Below the pieces are notes generated by a model. The model was not told where the DNA came from and ran no database searches. It saw only the letters and a list, made by a program, of their open reading frames with translations. Of a DNA stretch of 64,000 nucleotides, positions 17,393 to 25,905 are shown piece by piece. Origin of the DNA: Colivivens sp963626085 (GTDB lineage Bacteria; Bacteroidota; Bacteroidia; Bacteroidales; Bacteroidaceae); NCBI GenBank assembly GCA_963626085.1, contig CAVFVJ010000008.1, forward strand, positions 1 to 64,000, in the 5' to 3' direction. The position numbers were made by a program, and so were the translations under genes. Every line of letters starts with the position of its first letter. The first letter of the stretch is position 1.

Positions 17393-19453
17393 TCAGCTCA
17401 CCTGACTTCCAGCCTTCACGTCATGCTCAACGGTTGTCACGCTGATAGTGCCGTCATAGTTCTCCGCACTCAGAATCATACCCTGGCTGACCAGTCCGTT
17501 CTTGAACTCACGCGGAGCGAGGTTAGCGATGAACAGCACCTGCTTCCCTTTGAGTTGCTCGGGTTCATACCACTGCGATATACCCGACACTATAGTACGC
17601 TTCTCCAATCCGTCATCGATAAGGAACTTGAGCAGTTTCTTCATCTTCGGCACTTTCTCGCATTCAAGGACAGTACCCACACGGATATCCAGCTTCTGGA
17701 AGTCGTCAAACGTGACAGTGTCCTTTATCGGTGCTGCCTTGGCATTGGCTGCTTCGTTAGCTTTGATGGTGGCTTCGAGCTTGTCGACTTGAAACTTGAT
17801 TGCCTCGTCCTCAATCTTTGAGAAGAGCAGACTCGGTTTGTTCAGTTGTTTTCCAGACGGAAGCATGTCGGTGCGTCCTAGACAATCCCAGTCTGCCTCC
17901 TTGTCGAGTGCCAACATCTGACGCAGACGGGCAGAAGAGAACGGAAGGAACGGTTCGAACACGACAGACAAGTTGGCTGTCAGTTGCAAGGAAATATAAA
18001 TGACCGTCTTGACACGTTCTGGATCAGTCTTGATGACCTTCCACGGTTCCTCGTCAGCGATATACTTGTTGCCTATGCGTGCAAGGTTCATAGCCTCCTT
18101 CTGTGCATCACGGAACCGGAAGTTGTCGAGGAGGGTCTCCACCTTGTCCTTGACCTGCGAGAACTCCTCAAGTGTCGCCTTGTCGGTCTCGGTGAGTTCA
18201 CCGCACTCAGGCACAACACCGTCATAGTACTTCTGGGTCAGTTGCAATGCCCTGTTGACGAAGTTGCCATAGATAGCGACCAACTCATTGTTGCAGCGTG
18301 CCTGAAAATCGCTCCACGTAAAGTCATTGTCCTTGGTTTCCGGAGCGTTGGCAGTAAGCACATAACGCAGTTCATCCTGACGATTAGGCATGTCCTCAAG
18401 ATATTCATTGAGCCACACAGCATAATTGCGTGATGTGGAAATCTTGTTGCCCTCCAGATTAAGGAACTCATTTGCCGGCACGTTGTCAGGTAGTACATAA
18501 TCACCGTGTGCCTTCAACATTGAAGGGAACACGATGCAGTGGAACACGATGTTGTCCTTGCCTATGAAGTGGATGAGACGACTGTCATCGTCCTGCCACC
18601 ACTGCTGCCATGAACCATACTTCTCCGGGTTAGCGTCACACAGTTCCTTGGTGTTGCTGATATAACCGATAGGTGCATCAAACCACACATAAAGGACTTT
18701 ACCTTCAGCGCCATTAATAGGTACAGGTATACCCCAGTCGAGGTCACGCGTCACGGCACGCGGCTTGAGTCCTCCGTCGAGCCAGCTCTTGCACTGTCCG
18801 TACACATTAGGTCTCCATTCCTTATGTTCCTGAAGAATCCATTTCTCCAGCCATGGCTGATAGTCATCGAGAGGCAAGTACCAGTGTTTGGTCTTTCTCT
18901 TCACCAGCGGATTGCCAGTAATCATGTTATACGGATTTATCAGTTCCTCAGGCGAGAGGGTACTGCCACAAGCCTCGCATTGGTCTCCATAAGCTCCCTG
19001 CGCATGACATCTTGGGCATTCGCCTCTGATATTACGGTCTGTGAGGAATTCCCCTGCCTGCTCGTCATAATACTGCTCGCTCTCTATCTCTACGAACTTA
19101 CCATCATCGTAGAGTTTCTTGAAGAAGTCTGAGGCGAACTGATGGTGTATCTTCGATGTTGTCCGTGAATAAATGTCGAACGATATCCCGAAGTCGTCGA
19201 ACGACTTCTTGATGATATTGTGATAATAGTCGACCACGTCCTGCGGTGTGCATCCGTCCTTACGTGCACGTATTGTCACAGGCACTCCATGCTCATCACT
19301 TCCACCGACAAACAAGACGCTCTTTCCCCTCAGTCTCTGATAGCGCACATATATGTCCGCAGGGACATACACGCCTGCGAGGTGACCGATATGAACCGGT
19401 CCGTTCGCATAAGGGAGAGCGGCTGTCACAAGTGTTCTCTTGAATTGTTTCAT
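17393..19453 (-). CDS. metG: Methionyl-tRNA synthetase
   Basis: Class I synthetase, 686 residues. The HIGH signature is H21-IGH24, with PYANGPVHIGHLAG. The zinc knuckle is CPRCHAQGAYGDQCEAC (about 147-165) and the KMSKS variant is KISTS near 335. A C-terminal tRNA-binding EMAP-like domain begins at FDDFQKLDIRVGTVLE (about 580). It starts 2 bases after pyrH, so the two are almost certainly cotranscribed, at the end of a long minus-strand run that begins with the VTC-domain gene. Confidence 0.97.
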   Translation of the reverse strand: MKQFKRTLVTAALPYANGPVHIGHLAGVYVPADIYVRYQRLRGKSVLFVGGSDEHGVPVTIRARKDGCTPQDVVDYYHNIIKKSFDDFGISFDIYSRTTSKIHHQFASDFFKKLYDDGKFVEIESEQYYDEQAGEFLTDRNIRGECPRCHAQGAYGDQCEACGSTLSPEELINPYNMITGNPLVKRKTKHWYLPLDDYQPWLEKWILQEHKEWRPNVYGQCKSWLDGGLKPRAVTRDLDWGIPVPINGAEGKVLYVWFDAPIGYISNTKELCDANPEKYGSWQQWWQDDDSRLIHFIGKDNIVFHCIVFPSMLKAHGDYVLPDNVPANEFLNLEGNKISTSRNYAVWLNEYLEDMPNRQDELRYVLTANAPETKDNDFTWSDFQARCNNELVAIYGNFVNRALQLTQKYYDGVVPECGELTETDKATLEEFSQVKDKVETLLDNFRFRDAQKEAMNLARIGNKYIADEEPWKVIKTDPERVKTVIYISLQLTANLSVVFEPFLPFSSARLRQMLALDKEADWDCLGRTDMLPSGKQLNKPSLLFSKIEDEAIKFQVDKLEATIKANEAANAKAAPIKDTVTFDDFQKLDIRVGTVLECEKVPKMKKLLKFLIDDGLEKRTIVSGISQWYEPEQLKGKQVLFIANLAPREFKNGLVSQGMILSAENYDGTISVTTVEHDVKAGSQVS

Positions 19454-19455
19454 GC

Positions 19456-20166
19456 TTATTTATGTACTAATGTTCCTATATCCTCTCCATCGATGACCTT
19501 CTTCAGGTTACCCATCACATCCATGTTGAACACGTATATGGGAAGTCCGTTCTCCTTGCACATCGTAGTGGCAGTCAGGTCCATCACACGGAGGTTCTTG
19601 TTGTATATCTCATCAAACGTAATCTCACTGAACTTGGTGGCGGAAGGGTCTTTCTCCGGGTCTGCCGTGTAGACACCGTCCACACGGGTTCCTTTGAGCA
19701 TTATGTCCGCCTCAATCTCTATTCCACGTAAGCTACTGCCTGTGTCTGTAGTGAAATAAGGGTTGCCAGTACCTGCGGAGAAGATTGCGACTTCGCCACG
19801 CTCCATCGTCTCGATGGCCTTCCATTTGGTATAGAATTCACCGATGGGTTCCATCCGTATGGCGGTAAGTATGCGGTTCTTGCAGCCTATAGCACCCAGG
19901 GCACTGCTCAGTGCCAGTGAGTTGATGACCGTGGCACACATGCCCATCTGATCTCCCTTCACCCGGTCGAAGCCTTTTCCTGCCCCACTGAGTCCACGGA
20001 AGATATTGCCGCCACCAATCACTATACCTATCTGCACACCCATGTCGTGCACTTCCTTAATCTGCATGGCATAATCGTTCAGGCGGTTGATGTCTATGCC
20101 ATAATTCTGCTCGCCCATCAAGCTCTCGCCACTAAGCTTCAGAAGTATTCTCTTGAATCTTACCAT
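19456..20166 (-). CDS. pyrH: UMP kinase
   Basis: Phosphorylates UMP to UDP; amino-acid-kinase fold and the usual bacterial length (236 residues). Visible are KRILLKLSGESLMG at the N-terminus, the glycine-rich GIVIGGGNIFRG, the UMP-binding ATVINSLALSSAL and the segment DGVYTADPEKDPSA. It is followed at 2 bases by metG and preceded at 83 bases by the secreted beta-helix gene. Functionally it has no evident link to that cluster, so adjacency may be only transcriptional. Confidence 0.96.
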   Translation of the reverse strand: MVRFKRILLKLSGESLMGEQNYGIDINRLNDYAMQIKEVHDMGVQIGIVIGGGNIFRGLSGAGKGFDRVKGDQMGMCATVINSLALSSALGAIGCKNRILTAIRMEPIGEFYTKWKAIETMERGEVAIFSAGTGNPYFTTDTGSSLRGIEIEADIMLKGTRVDGVYTADPEKDPSATKFSEITFDEIYNKNLRVMDLTATTMCKENGLPIYVFNMDVMGNLKKVIDGEDIGTLVHK

Positions 20167-20249
20167 TGATAATATGTCTTTATATTTAACCTAAAGACAG
20201 ACCGCACCGTCTTGAACCATGCAGCCTGCCCATATAATTTCACTCAATA

Positions 20250-21533
20250 TCAGTTGGACTGTCCGTCCCTGGTTCCTCCTGTCCAGGAGTCTGTCCCTGC
20301 CTTAATCTTGCCAGCATCACCGGAAACGGTGATGGTGATGTCACCTGCCGTCTGACTCAAGGTCTTGTCGACCTGTATACCGTAGCATTCCGTAGCACCG
20401 GTGGAAGTGCCTCCACTGACAGTAAGGTTTACGTCAGTACCTGAGAAAGTCACGTTACCACCATTCCTGACTGTACCCGTCACCTTCGTCACTGCCTTAC
20501 CACGGATTCCTCGTGCACCGTCAGCAGTCACACTGCCCTTGACAGTTCCCCCATTGAAGAAGGCGTTGTACGAGCAGCGTATACCCTCAGACTCCGTACC
20601 GGCAACCTTGAGGTTCACTGTACCACCAGTCATCGTGAAGATACTGTCAGCCTTAAGGCCAGACCCATCTGCCTGTGTCATGTTCAGTGTCAGTTCGCCA
20701 CCCTTGATGCTGATGCACCCGTAATCATCGGAATCTATGCAGTCACTGCCACAGCCGGATATGTTGACTGTGCCACCGTTCATCTGGAAGTAGTTATGCT
20801 CGTTTGCCGCCTCGCCCTTACCGCAGTGGATACCGTCGCTCACAGCCCCCAGCACGTTGATGGTACCAACGGACGCTTTGACCACAAAGTACTCCTTGGC
20901 GCAGATGGCATGCTTTACCTTTCCTGTGACGTTCAGTGTACCACCGCCCTTGAATTCCACGTGTCCTTTGGTGTAGAACGCTGCCTTCTGACTTCCACCG
21001 GCACAATCGGTCAAGGTATTGGTTGTGCCGTCCTTCAGAATCACGTCAATGCGCTTGCCACATTCTATGTCGACCGCTGCACCCTTACCGCTTGTAAGAG
21101 TCACTCCAGCCAGTTGCAGGGAGAGTTTATACTGCCCGTTGATGGTCAACGAACCGTCAGTTGAGGTGCCGCTGACACGGTACAAGTACTCAGTTGATGT
21201 GTTGGTGGATGTAAGTACCACATGTGAGTTTGTGCCGCTTGAGCATGTCACGCCACTCACCGATGACGGTATGGTCACTGTCGCCGTCGTCCCGTTGTAC
21301 ACGATGTCGACTGCCGGGAAGGCAGGTTCGGCAAACGTGATACTGTCCACGTCGTCCATGTCGTATGTCTCGCCACAGACGCTCATGCTCGACGCATCGG
21401 CAGAGAACGTGATATCGCCCACTGTCGCCATGTCGTACTTGTCATACGAGAAAGCATCGCATACATATACCTGCGCATTCATCTGACAAGTCAGAGCCAT
21501 CGCACCCACAAATGCTATAATATTCCTCTTCAT
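20250..21533 (-). CDS. Secreted carbohydrate-binding-like beta-helix protein (DUF4353 type)
   Basis: A 427-residue exported protein with a cleavable signal peptide (about 1-21, ending MNAQ). Residues from about 150 to the end form short repeats rich in Gly, Val, Thr and Asn, of the kind GGTVNISGCGSDCIDSDD and GGTVNLKVAGTESEG, which fit a right-handed parallel beta-helix. The domain resembles those annotated as carbohydrate-binding DUF4353. No catalytic motif is obvious. It ends 83 bases before pyrH and follows the dockerin-like gene by 31 bases. In other bacteria related proteins occur near CotH and VTC-domain genes (from memory). It probably acts at the cell surface. Confidence 0.78.
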   Translation of the reverse strand: MKRNIIAFVGAMALTCQMNAQVYVCDAFSYDKYDMATVGDITFSADASSMSVCGETYDMDDVDSITFAEPAFPAVDIVYNGTTATVTIPSSVSGVTCSSGTNSHVVLTSTNTSTEYLYRVSGTSTDGSLTINGQYKLSLQLAGVTLTSGKGAAVDIECGKRIDVILKDGTTNTLTDCAGGSQKAAFYTKGHVEFKGGGTLNVTGKVKHAICAKEYFVVKASVGTINVLGAVSDGIHCGKGEAANEHNYFQMNGGTVNISGCGSDCIDSDDYGCISIKGGELTLNMTQADGSGLKADSIFTMTGGTVNLKVAGTESEGIRCSYNAFFNGGTVKGSVTADGARGIRGKAVTKVTGTVRNGGNVTFSGTDVNLTVSGGTSTGATECYGIQVDKTLSQTAGDITITVSGDAGKIKAGTDSWTGGTRDGQSN

Positions 21534-21564
21534 GTTTTTATATAGTTATCGTGAAACACTCTGT

Positions 21565-21960
21565 TCAGTTCTCCTTTATGTATTCATACACATCGAGCAC
21601 GTCCTGTGTGTCGACAGCCTCGTCGCCGTTGACATCCAACCCGTCAGTCTCACCGCTCTCCATGCCGCCATAGACAGCCTGTACGTCTTTGTTGTCTACT
21701 GTTCCATCATTATTTACATCCTGGGATATAGCTGAAGCAATCCCGAAATATAATCTGCTGACCGCACTGATGGCAGTCGACTTTGTCGTTCCGTCCTTGA
21801 AGTTGACGACCACGTTACCGTTCTCGAACGTTAGTTTCTGAACGGTAGATATCTTGTAGTGCGAAGTAGTCTCCGCAGCGATATAGAGACTGTAGTCTCC
21901 GTCCGCAAGCATGACCATGCTCACCACAAGAGCGATAGTCATTGTAATAAACCGTTTCAT
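21565..21960 (-). CDS. Small secreted dockerin-like protein
   Basis: A 131-residue protein with a signal peptide (about 1-20) and a short beta-rich N-terminal part. The C-terminus holds two calcium-loop repeats of dockerin type I: DVNNDGTVDNKDVQAVYGG and DVNGDEAVDTQDVLDVYEY, both with the D-x-N-x-D-x-x-V-D-x-x-D-V pattern. Dockerins pair with cohesins, but I see no cohesin in the window. It may instead be a free calcium-binding surface module. The gene lies 40 bases after the DUF4956-barrel gene and 31 bases before the beta-helix gene, so the set is probably one operon. Confidence 0.72.
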   Translation of the reverse strand: MKRFITMTIALVVSMVMLADGDYSLYIAAETTSHYKISTVQKLTFENGNVVVNFKDGTTKSTAISAVSRLYFGIASAISQDVNNDGTVDNKDVQAVYGGMESGETDGLDVNGDEAVDTQDVLDVYEYIKEN

Positions 21961-22000
21961 ATCAAATCAATCATTTTATTGGCTTTATAATAATGAATGT

Positions 22001-23638
22001 CTAGAAATCGAACTTATACCCCAGTCCCACCAGATGGCCGTTTCCCTCATCATCGTCTCCGTCGGTACTGTAACGGTAGGACAGAGTCAGTTTGTTGTAC
22101 TTGTTTATCTTGTAGTCGACGCCACCGGTGAGCTTCCATTTGGATGCGTGTTTGGTTAGTCCACGGCCATAGTCAGCCGACACGAACAGGTCGAGCGGAC
22201 ACTTCCTTATGTCATAGTTTACAGTCAACTTAGAGTAGAGGAACGTACGGTCCTTACGTTTGTTGACAGTCTCCTGATTCAATGACTTGCCAATGACGTT
22301 GCCGTAGTCATCGAGGTTGTCCTCCCCGACATACTCGTTACTGTATTCATAAGGAGACATAATCCAGTCGATGGTTCCGTCCTCGTTCACCCCACTGTTG
22401 TACTCATCCCATCTGTACTTGGTGCGTGTGGTCGTTGCCTTGCAGTAGTGGTTGTACCTGAGCGTTTCCTTGAGCGACACAGACCACCTCTTGTTGATGT
22501 CGTAGCTCACCTGTGCCCCGATGTTGATTCGGTAGCGGTTCTGCCAGTATCCGTCAGTGAGATTGTATCCCTTATAGTCGCCTACGTTGAAGTACTCGTC
22601 CTCCACCAGACCGTCATTCGCATCAAAATACTTAATATTCTTCTCCGCCAGTTTGTTTATCCTCAAATAGTCGAACCCACCGTTGACCTTTACGCTAAAT
22701 GTCTTTGCCTTGTTGGAGAACAACTTGTACGACAGTCCTGCACCGACCATATAACGATCGATACGCTGCGCATCGTCCTGTGTCCTCATCTCCGCAGCTA
22801 CCTCCAATTTGAGGTTGTTGGCAATCTTTGTCTCGCCCTCCAGTCCCAGCTCATATCCGAAGTCATCGGACTGCGCATACGTCACCTGAGCCAACACCGC
22901 AGCTACAGCCAGCACGAAGGTTCTCTTAAACACCGAGTTCATCGCCCTCATCGGTTTGATGGTGTCGTCGGACTCCTCTTGCTTGTCCTCCTCATAAAAG
23001 ACCTTGATGAGAGCCACATCCTTCAGGAAGTCGAGTGGGCCTATCGTCACGTCCTGTATATTCAATCCAGTACGTTTCTTTAGGTCCTCAATCAGTTCCT
23101 CACGCTTCTCTGGCACAATCAGTTCAATCTTGTCGTACTTGATGTACTTGCTGCTGCGTGAGTGCGCCCACTTGCCACCCTCAGCAATCCATATCACTGC
23201 AACAAAGAGGACATTAGTTACAGTCAGTTCGATCATGGCTGTCAGTTCCGGAGCGAAGAACTCAGGGTGCTTGTCGGAGATGTCCGCCACCCAAGCCAGA
23301 CCGTTGATAGCTGCCATGGCTATAATAAGGAAGAGGTAGGTCATCTCACGGATAGGCACGGACTCTGTCCTGTAGCGCATGATGCAGAATATCGCAAAGA
23401 GTCCCATGGCAATGCCTGTCTTCAATTTTGCATCGCCCATCAAGTGTATGAGCATGAAGATGCCGAAGCCCACCAAGATGTAAGTGAAGAGGAAGTCCGT
23501 CCTCCGGCTCTTGGGAAAGTAGAACCAACGTGCGATTATCACGGTGAACACCGTGTTTATCATCAGTCGGAAAAGCAAGTCGAGTATTCTGCTTGAATCA
23601 CTTGATATAAGTGAAAAGAAGTCATAAAAAGATTCCAT
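22001..23638 (-). CDS. DUF4956 membrane domain fused in frame to an outer-membrane beta-barrel
   Basis: Residues 1-225 are a DUF4956 protein: about four transmembrane helices (near 18-38, 48-66, 72-88, 98-118, with another hydrophobic stretch at 132-152), then a soluble tail with KRTGLNIQDVTIGPLDF. The same frame then runs through Met230 and Met233 into a typical signal peptide (KRTFVLAVAAVLAQVTYAQ) and a 290-residue beta-barrel-like region that ends in Phe, as outer-membrane proteins do. No stop separates the halves. Either this is a genuine fusion that is processed, or the barrel is translated from its own start at 22951 or 22942. It lies 48 bases after the VTC-domain gene. Roles are unknown. 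Confidence 0.78.
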   Translation of the reverse strand: MESFYDFFSLISSDSSRILDLLFRLMINTVFTVIIARWFYFPKSRRTDFLFTYILVGFGIFMLIHLMGDAKLKTGIAMGLFAIFCIMRYRTESVPIREMTYLFLIIAMAAINGLAWVADISDKHPEFFAPELTAMIELTVTNVLFVAVIWIAEGGKWAHSRSSKYIKYDKIELIVPEKREELIEDLKKRTGLNIQDVTIGPLDFLKDVALIKVFYEEDKQEESDDTIKPMRAMNSVFKRTFVLAVAAVLAQVTYAQSDDFGYELGLEGETKIANNLKLEVAAEMRTQDDAQRIDRYMVGAGLSYKLFSNKAKTFSVKVNGGFDYLRINKLAEKNIKYFDANDGLVEDEYFNVGDYKGYNLTDGYWQNRYRINIGAQVSYDINKRWSVSLKETLRYNHYCKATTTRTKYRWDEYNSGVNEDGTIDWIMSPYEYSNEYVGEDNLDDYGNVIGKSLNQETVNKRKDRTFLYSKLTVNYDIRKCPLDLFVSADYGRGLTKHASKWKLTGGVDYKINKYNKLTLSYRYSTDGDDDEGNGHLVGLGYKFDF

Positions 23639-23686
23639 CAGTATGTGTAGTTAGTTTTATTGGTTTCATTATTTATAATCCGTTTC

Positions 23687-24481
23687 CTACGTTGCCGGCA
23701 CATAGACACCGTCGTTGTTTATCTTCGCCAGTTTACGCAGTTTAGCCTTGAAGTTGTTCTGTTTCAGTCCCGGGTCAGTCCACACCATGCCTATGCAGCA
23801 CTTACTGAAGCCTGTAGGGTTAATGTGGAGACTGCGCAGCAACGAGCATATCGGGGAGAACATGTTTCCGTCCCTTTTCAGTTCAATCACCACCAGTTGG
23901 TCGCTGTCCGCATCCCTACCTGTCTCATAGTTATGGAAACGGATATTGTAGTCGATGGTAAGCCGCTCCGTCTTGCCCTTGTTCACCAGCGTAATCCGGT
24001 CGAACAGGTTCTGCACCACCATATGCAGCGATGACATATGCATCCCTGCCTTCAGCTCCACCAGCTGCTCCGCTCCGGCATCAACCAGAGACTCCTCAAG
24101 CGACTCCACCTGCACGCGTTTCTTCTTTGTCCTGCCGTGGTTGTTCTTACGCTTCACCTCAAGGAACGTCAGTCCGCTGCTTGCCAGATATGTACGCACC
24201 CTCACCTTCGTCCTCACCTTCCTCTTGTTGTGGTGCATCATGTACATCGCATGATCCTGAGTATCGAAATAGGTCGTACGGTACGGACAGACAGTAGTCG
24301 AGTCTATTGTCTGCACATAATACTTGTCCTTGACCATCTGCAGCAGCTCTATCAGCTTCTTCTTCGTGGTGACATATTTGGTGTCAAGACGGTTCATAAG
24401 CTTTATCGCACTCATCTGCTCCAGAGTGATTGGAGGCAAGTCATCAAGCAAGGATTGAATTTTACTGTCTTTCTCGTCCAT
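23687..24481 (-). CDS. VTC-domain protein (polyphosphate polymerase-like)
   Basis: A 264-residue protein resembling the VTC domain, a triphosphate-tunnel fold whose yeast member Vtc4 makes polyphosphate from ATP. Tunnel residues are recognisable: R31-x-D33-x-K35, the basic strand RKVRTKVRVRTY, LTFLEVKRKN with the Glu-x-Lys pair, TIDYNIRF, and LVVIELKRDGN near the end. There is no signal peptide or membrane segment, so it is probably cytoplasmic and docked to the DUF4956 membrane partner that follows. A minus-strand TATATTTG -7 box lies at 24538-24531. Fold confidence is high; polymerase activity is inference. Confidence 0.83.
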   Translation of the reverse strand: MDEKDSKIQSLLDDLPPITLEQMSAIKLMNRLDTKYVTTKKKLIELLQMVKDKYYVQTIDSTTVCPYRTTYFDTQDHAMYMMHHNKRKVRTKVRVRTYLASSGLTFLEVKRKNNHGRTKKKRVQVESLEESLVDAGAEQLVELKAGMHMSSLHMVVQNLFDRITLVNKGKTERLTIDYNIRFHNYETGRDADSDQLVVIELKRDGNMFSPICSLLRSLHINPTGFSKCCIGMVWTDPGLKQNNFKAKLRKLAKINNDGVYVPAT

Positions 24482-24651
24482 TTCGTTTACATGTCTCTGT
24501 CCGCAGTGATTTCTGTCGGACTTTGATATGCAAATATACTCTTTTTATCTGTAAGGAGCAGTATCCGCACCGTTATTTTCATGAAAACAGCAGAAGAAAA
24601 CCGTTAATAGACCATTTATTTTTATCTTTGTTGCAAAATTGTGAAGAACTG

Positions 24652-25905
24652 ATGAAAGAATTTGTAATATCTGAGGCTAAAGTGGAAACGGCAGCTATCG
24701 TCGGGCTCGTTACGCCCTATCAAGGGGAGCGGAAGACAAAGGAGTACCTCGACGAACTGGAGTTCCTTGCCGAGACTGCTGGAGCGAAAATAATAAAACG
24801 GTTCACCCAGAAGGTGAACGGTCCCAACAGCGTCACCTATGTTGGCAGTGGAAAACTCGCTGAGATAAGGGATTTCATCAAAGCAGAGGAAGACGAGGAC
24901 CGAGAAGTGGGCATGGTCATCTTCGACGATGAGCTGAGCGCAAAACAAATACGCAACATAGAGAAGGAGCTACAGGTGAAGATACTCGACCGCACATCGC
25001 TCATTCTCGACATTTTCGCCATGAGGGCGCAGACAGCAACCGCCAAGACTCAGGTGGAACTGGCGCAGTACAAGTACATGCTTCCCAGGCTGACACGACT
25101 GTGGACACACCTTGAGAGACAAAGGGGCGGTAGTGTGGGACTGCGCGGACCGGGAGAGACACAGTTGGAGATGGACCAGCGCATTATACGCGGCCGCATG
25201 GCCCTGCTCAAGCAGAGGCTGAAGGAGATTGACACGCAGAAAACCACACAACGCAAAAACCGCGGACGACTCATACGTGTGGCTTTGGTCGGCTACACCA
25301 ATGTAGGGAAGTCAACACTGATGAACCTGCTGTCCAAGAGCGACGTGTTTGCGGAAAACAAGCTCTTTGCAACGCTCGACACCACAGTTCGCAAAGTGAT
25401 TATCGACAATCTCCCGTTCCTTCTGAGCGACACTGTCGGATTCATTCGGAAGTTGCCAACTGACCTCGTAGATTCCTTCAAATCAACGCTGGACGAGGTG
25501 AGGGAAGCAGATCTGCTGGTACACCTCGTGGACATCTCCCACCCCGACTTCGAGGAACAGATACGCGTAGTGGAAACGACACTGGGGGACCTTGGGGCAA
25601 GCGACAAACCGACGCTGTTGGTGTTCAACAAGATTGATGCATACACATGGACACCCAAGGACAAGGATGACTTGACACCAAAGACCAAAGAGAACATCAC
25701 GCTCGACGAACTCAAGGCCACATGGATGGCAAAGATGAACGACAGCTGTTTCTTCATCTCCGCCAAGACTGGTGAAAACATAAAAGAGTTCAAGGAGTTT
25801 GCATACAAGAAGATACGTGAGCTGCATGTACAGAAGTATCCGTACAACGACTTCCTGTTCCAGCATTACGAGAACGAAGAACAAGACAATACGCCATCAT
25901 CATGA
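24652..25905 (+). CDS. hflX: GTPase HflX
   Basis: Ribosome-binding GTPase that splits stalled or stressed 70S ribosomes. The 417 residues comprise the N-terminal HflX domain (about 1-175, with GRGETQLE-type segment GPGETQLEMDQR), coiled coil, and a G domain with G1 GYTNVGKST (214-222), G3 DTVGF and G4 NKID. The frame is open upstream to 24430, but the start at MKEFVISEAKVET is supported by a TATCTTTG -7 box at 24623-24630. Its stop overlaps the next start by 4 bases, so translation is coupled to the DUF4954 gene. Confidence 0.94.
   Translation: MKEFVISEAKVETAAIVGLVTPYQGERKTKEYLDELEFLAETAGAKIIKRFTQKVNGPNSVTYVGSGKLAEIRDFIKAEEDEDREVGMVIFDDELSAKQIRNIEKELQVKILDRTSLILDIFAMRAQTATAKTQVELAQYKYMLPRLTRLWTHLERQRGGSVGLRGPGETQLEMDQRIIRGRMALLKQRLKEIDTQKTTQRKNRGRLIRVALVGYTNVGKSTLMNLLSKSDVFAENKLFATLDTTVRKVIIDNLPFLLSDTVGFIRKLPTDLVDSFKSTLDEVREADLLVHLVDISHPDFEEQIRVVETTLGDLGASDKPTLLVFNKIDAYTWTPKDKDDLTPKTKENITLDELKATWMAKMNDSCFFISAKTGENIKEFKEFAYKKIRELHVQKYPYNDFLFQHYENEEQDNTPSS

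Noticed and set aside
21565..21960. Cellulosome
   Set aside because: Single dockerin-like protein, no cohesin or cellulase; the module alone does not support it.
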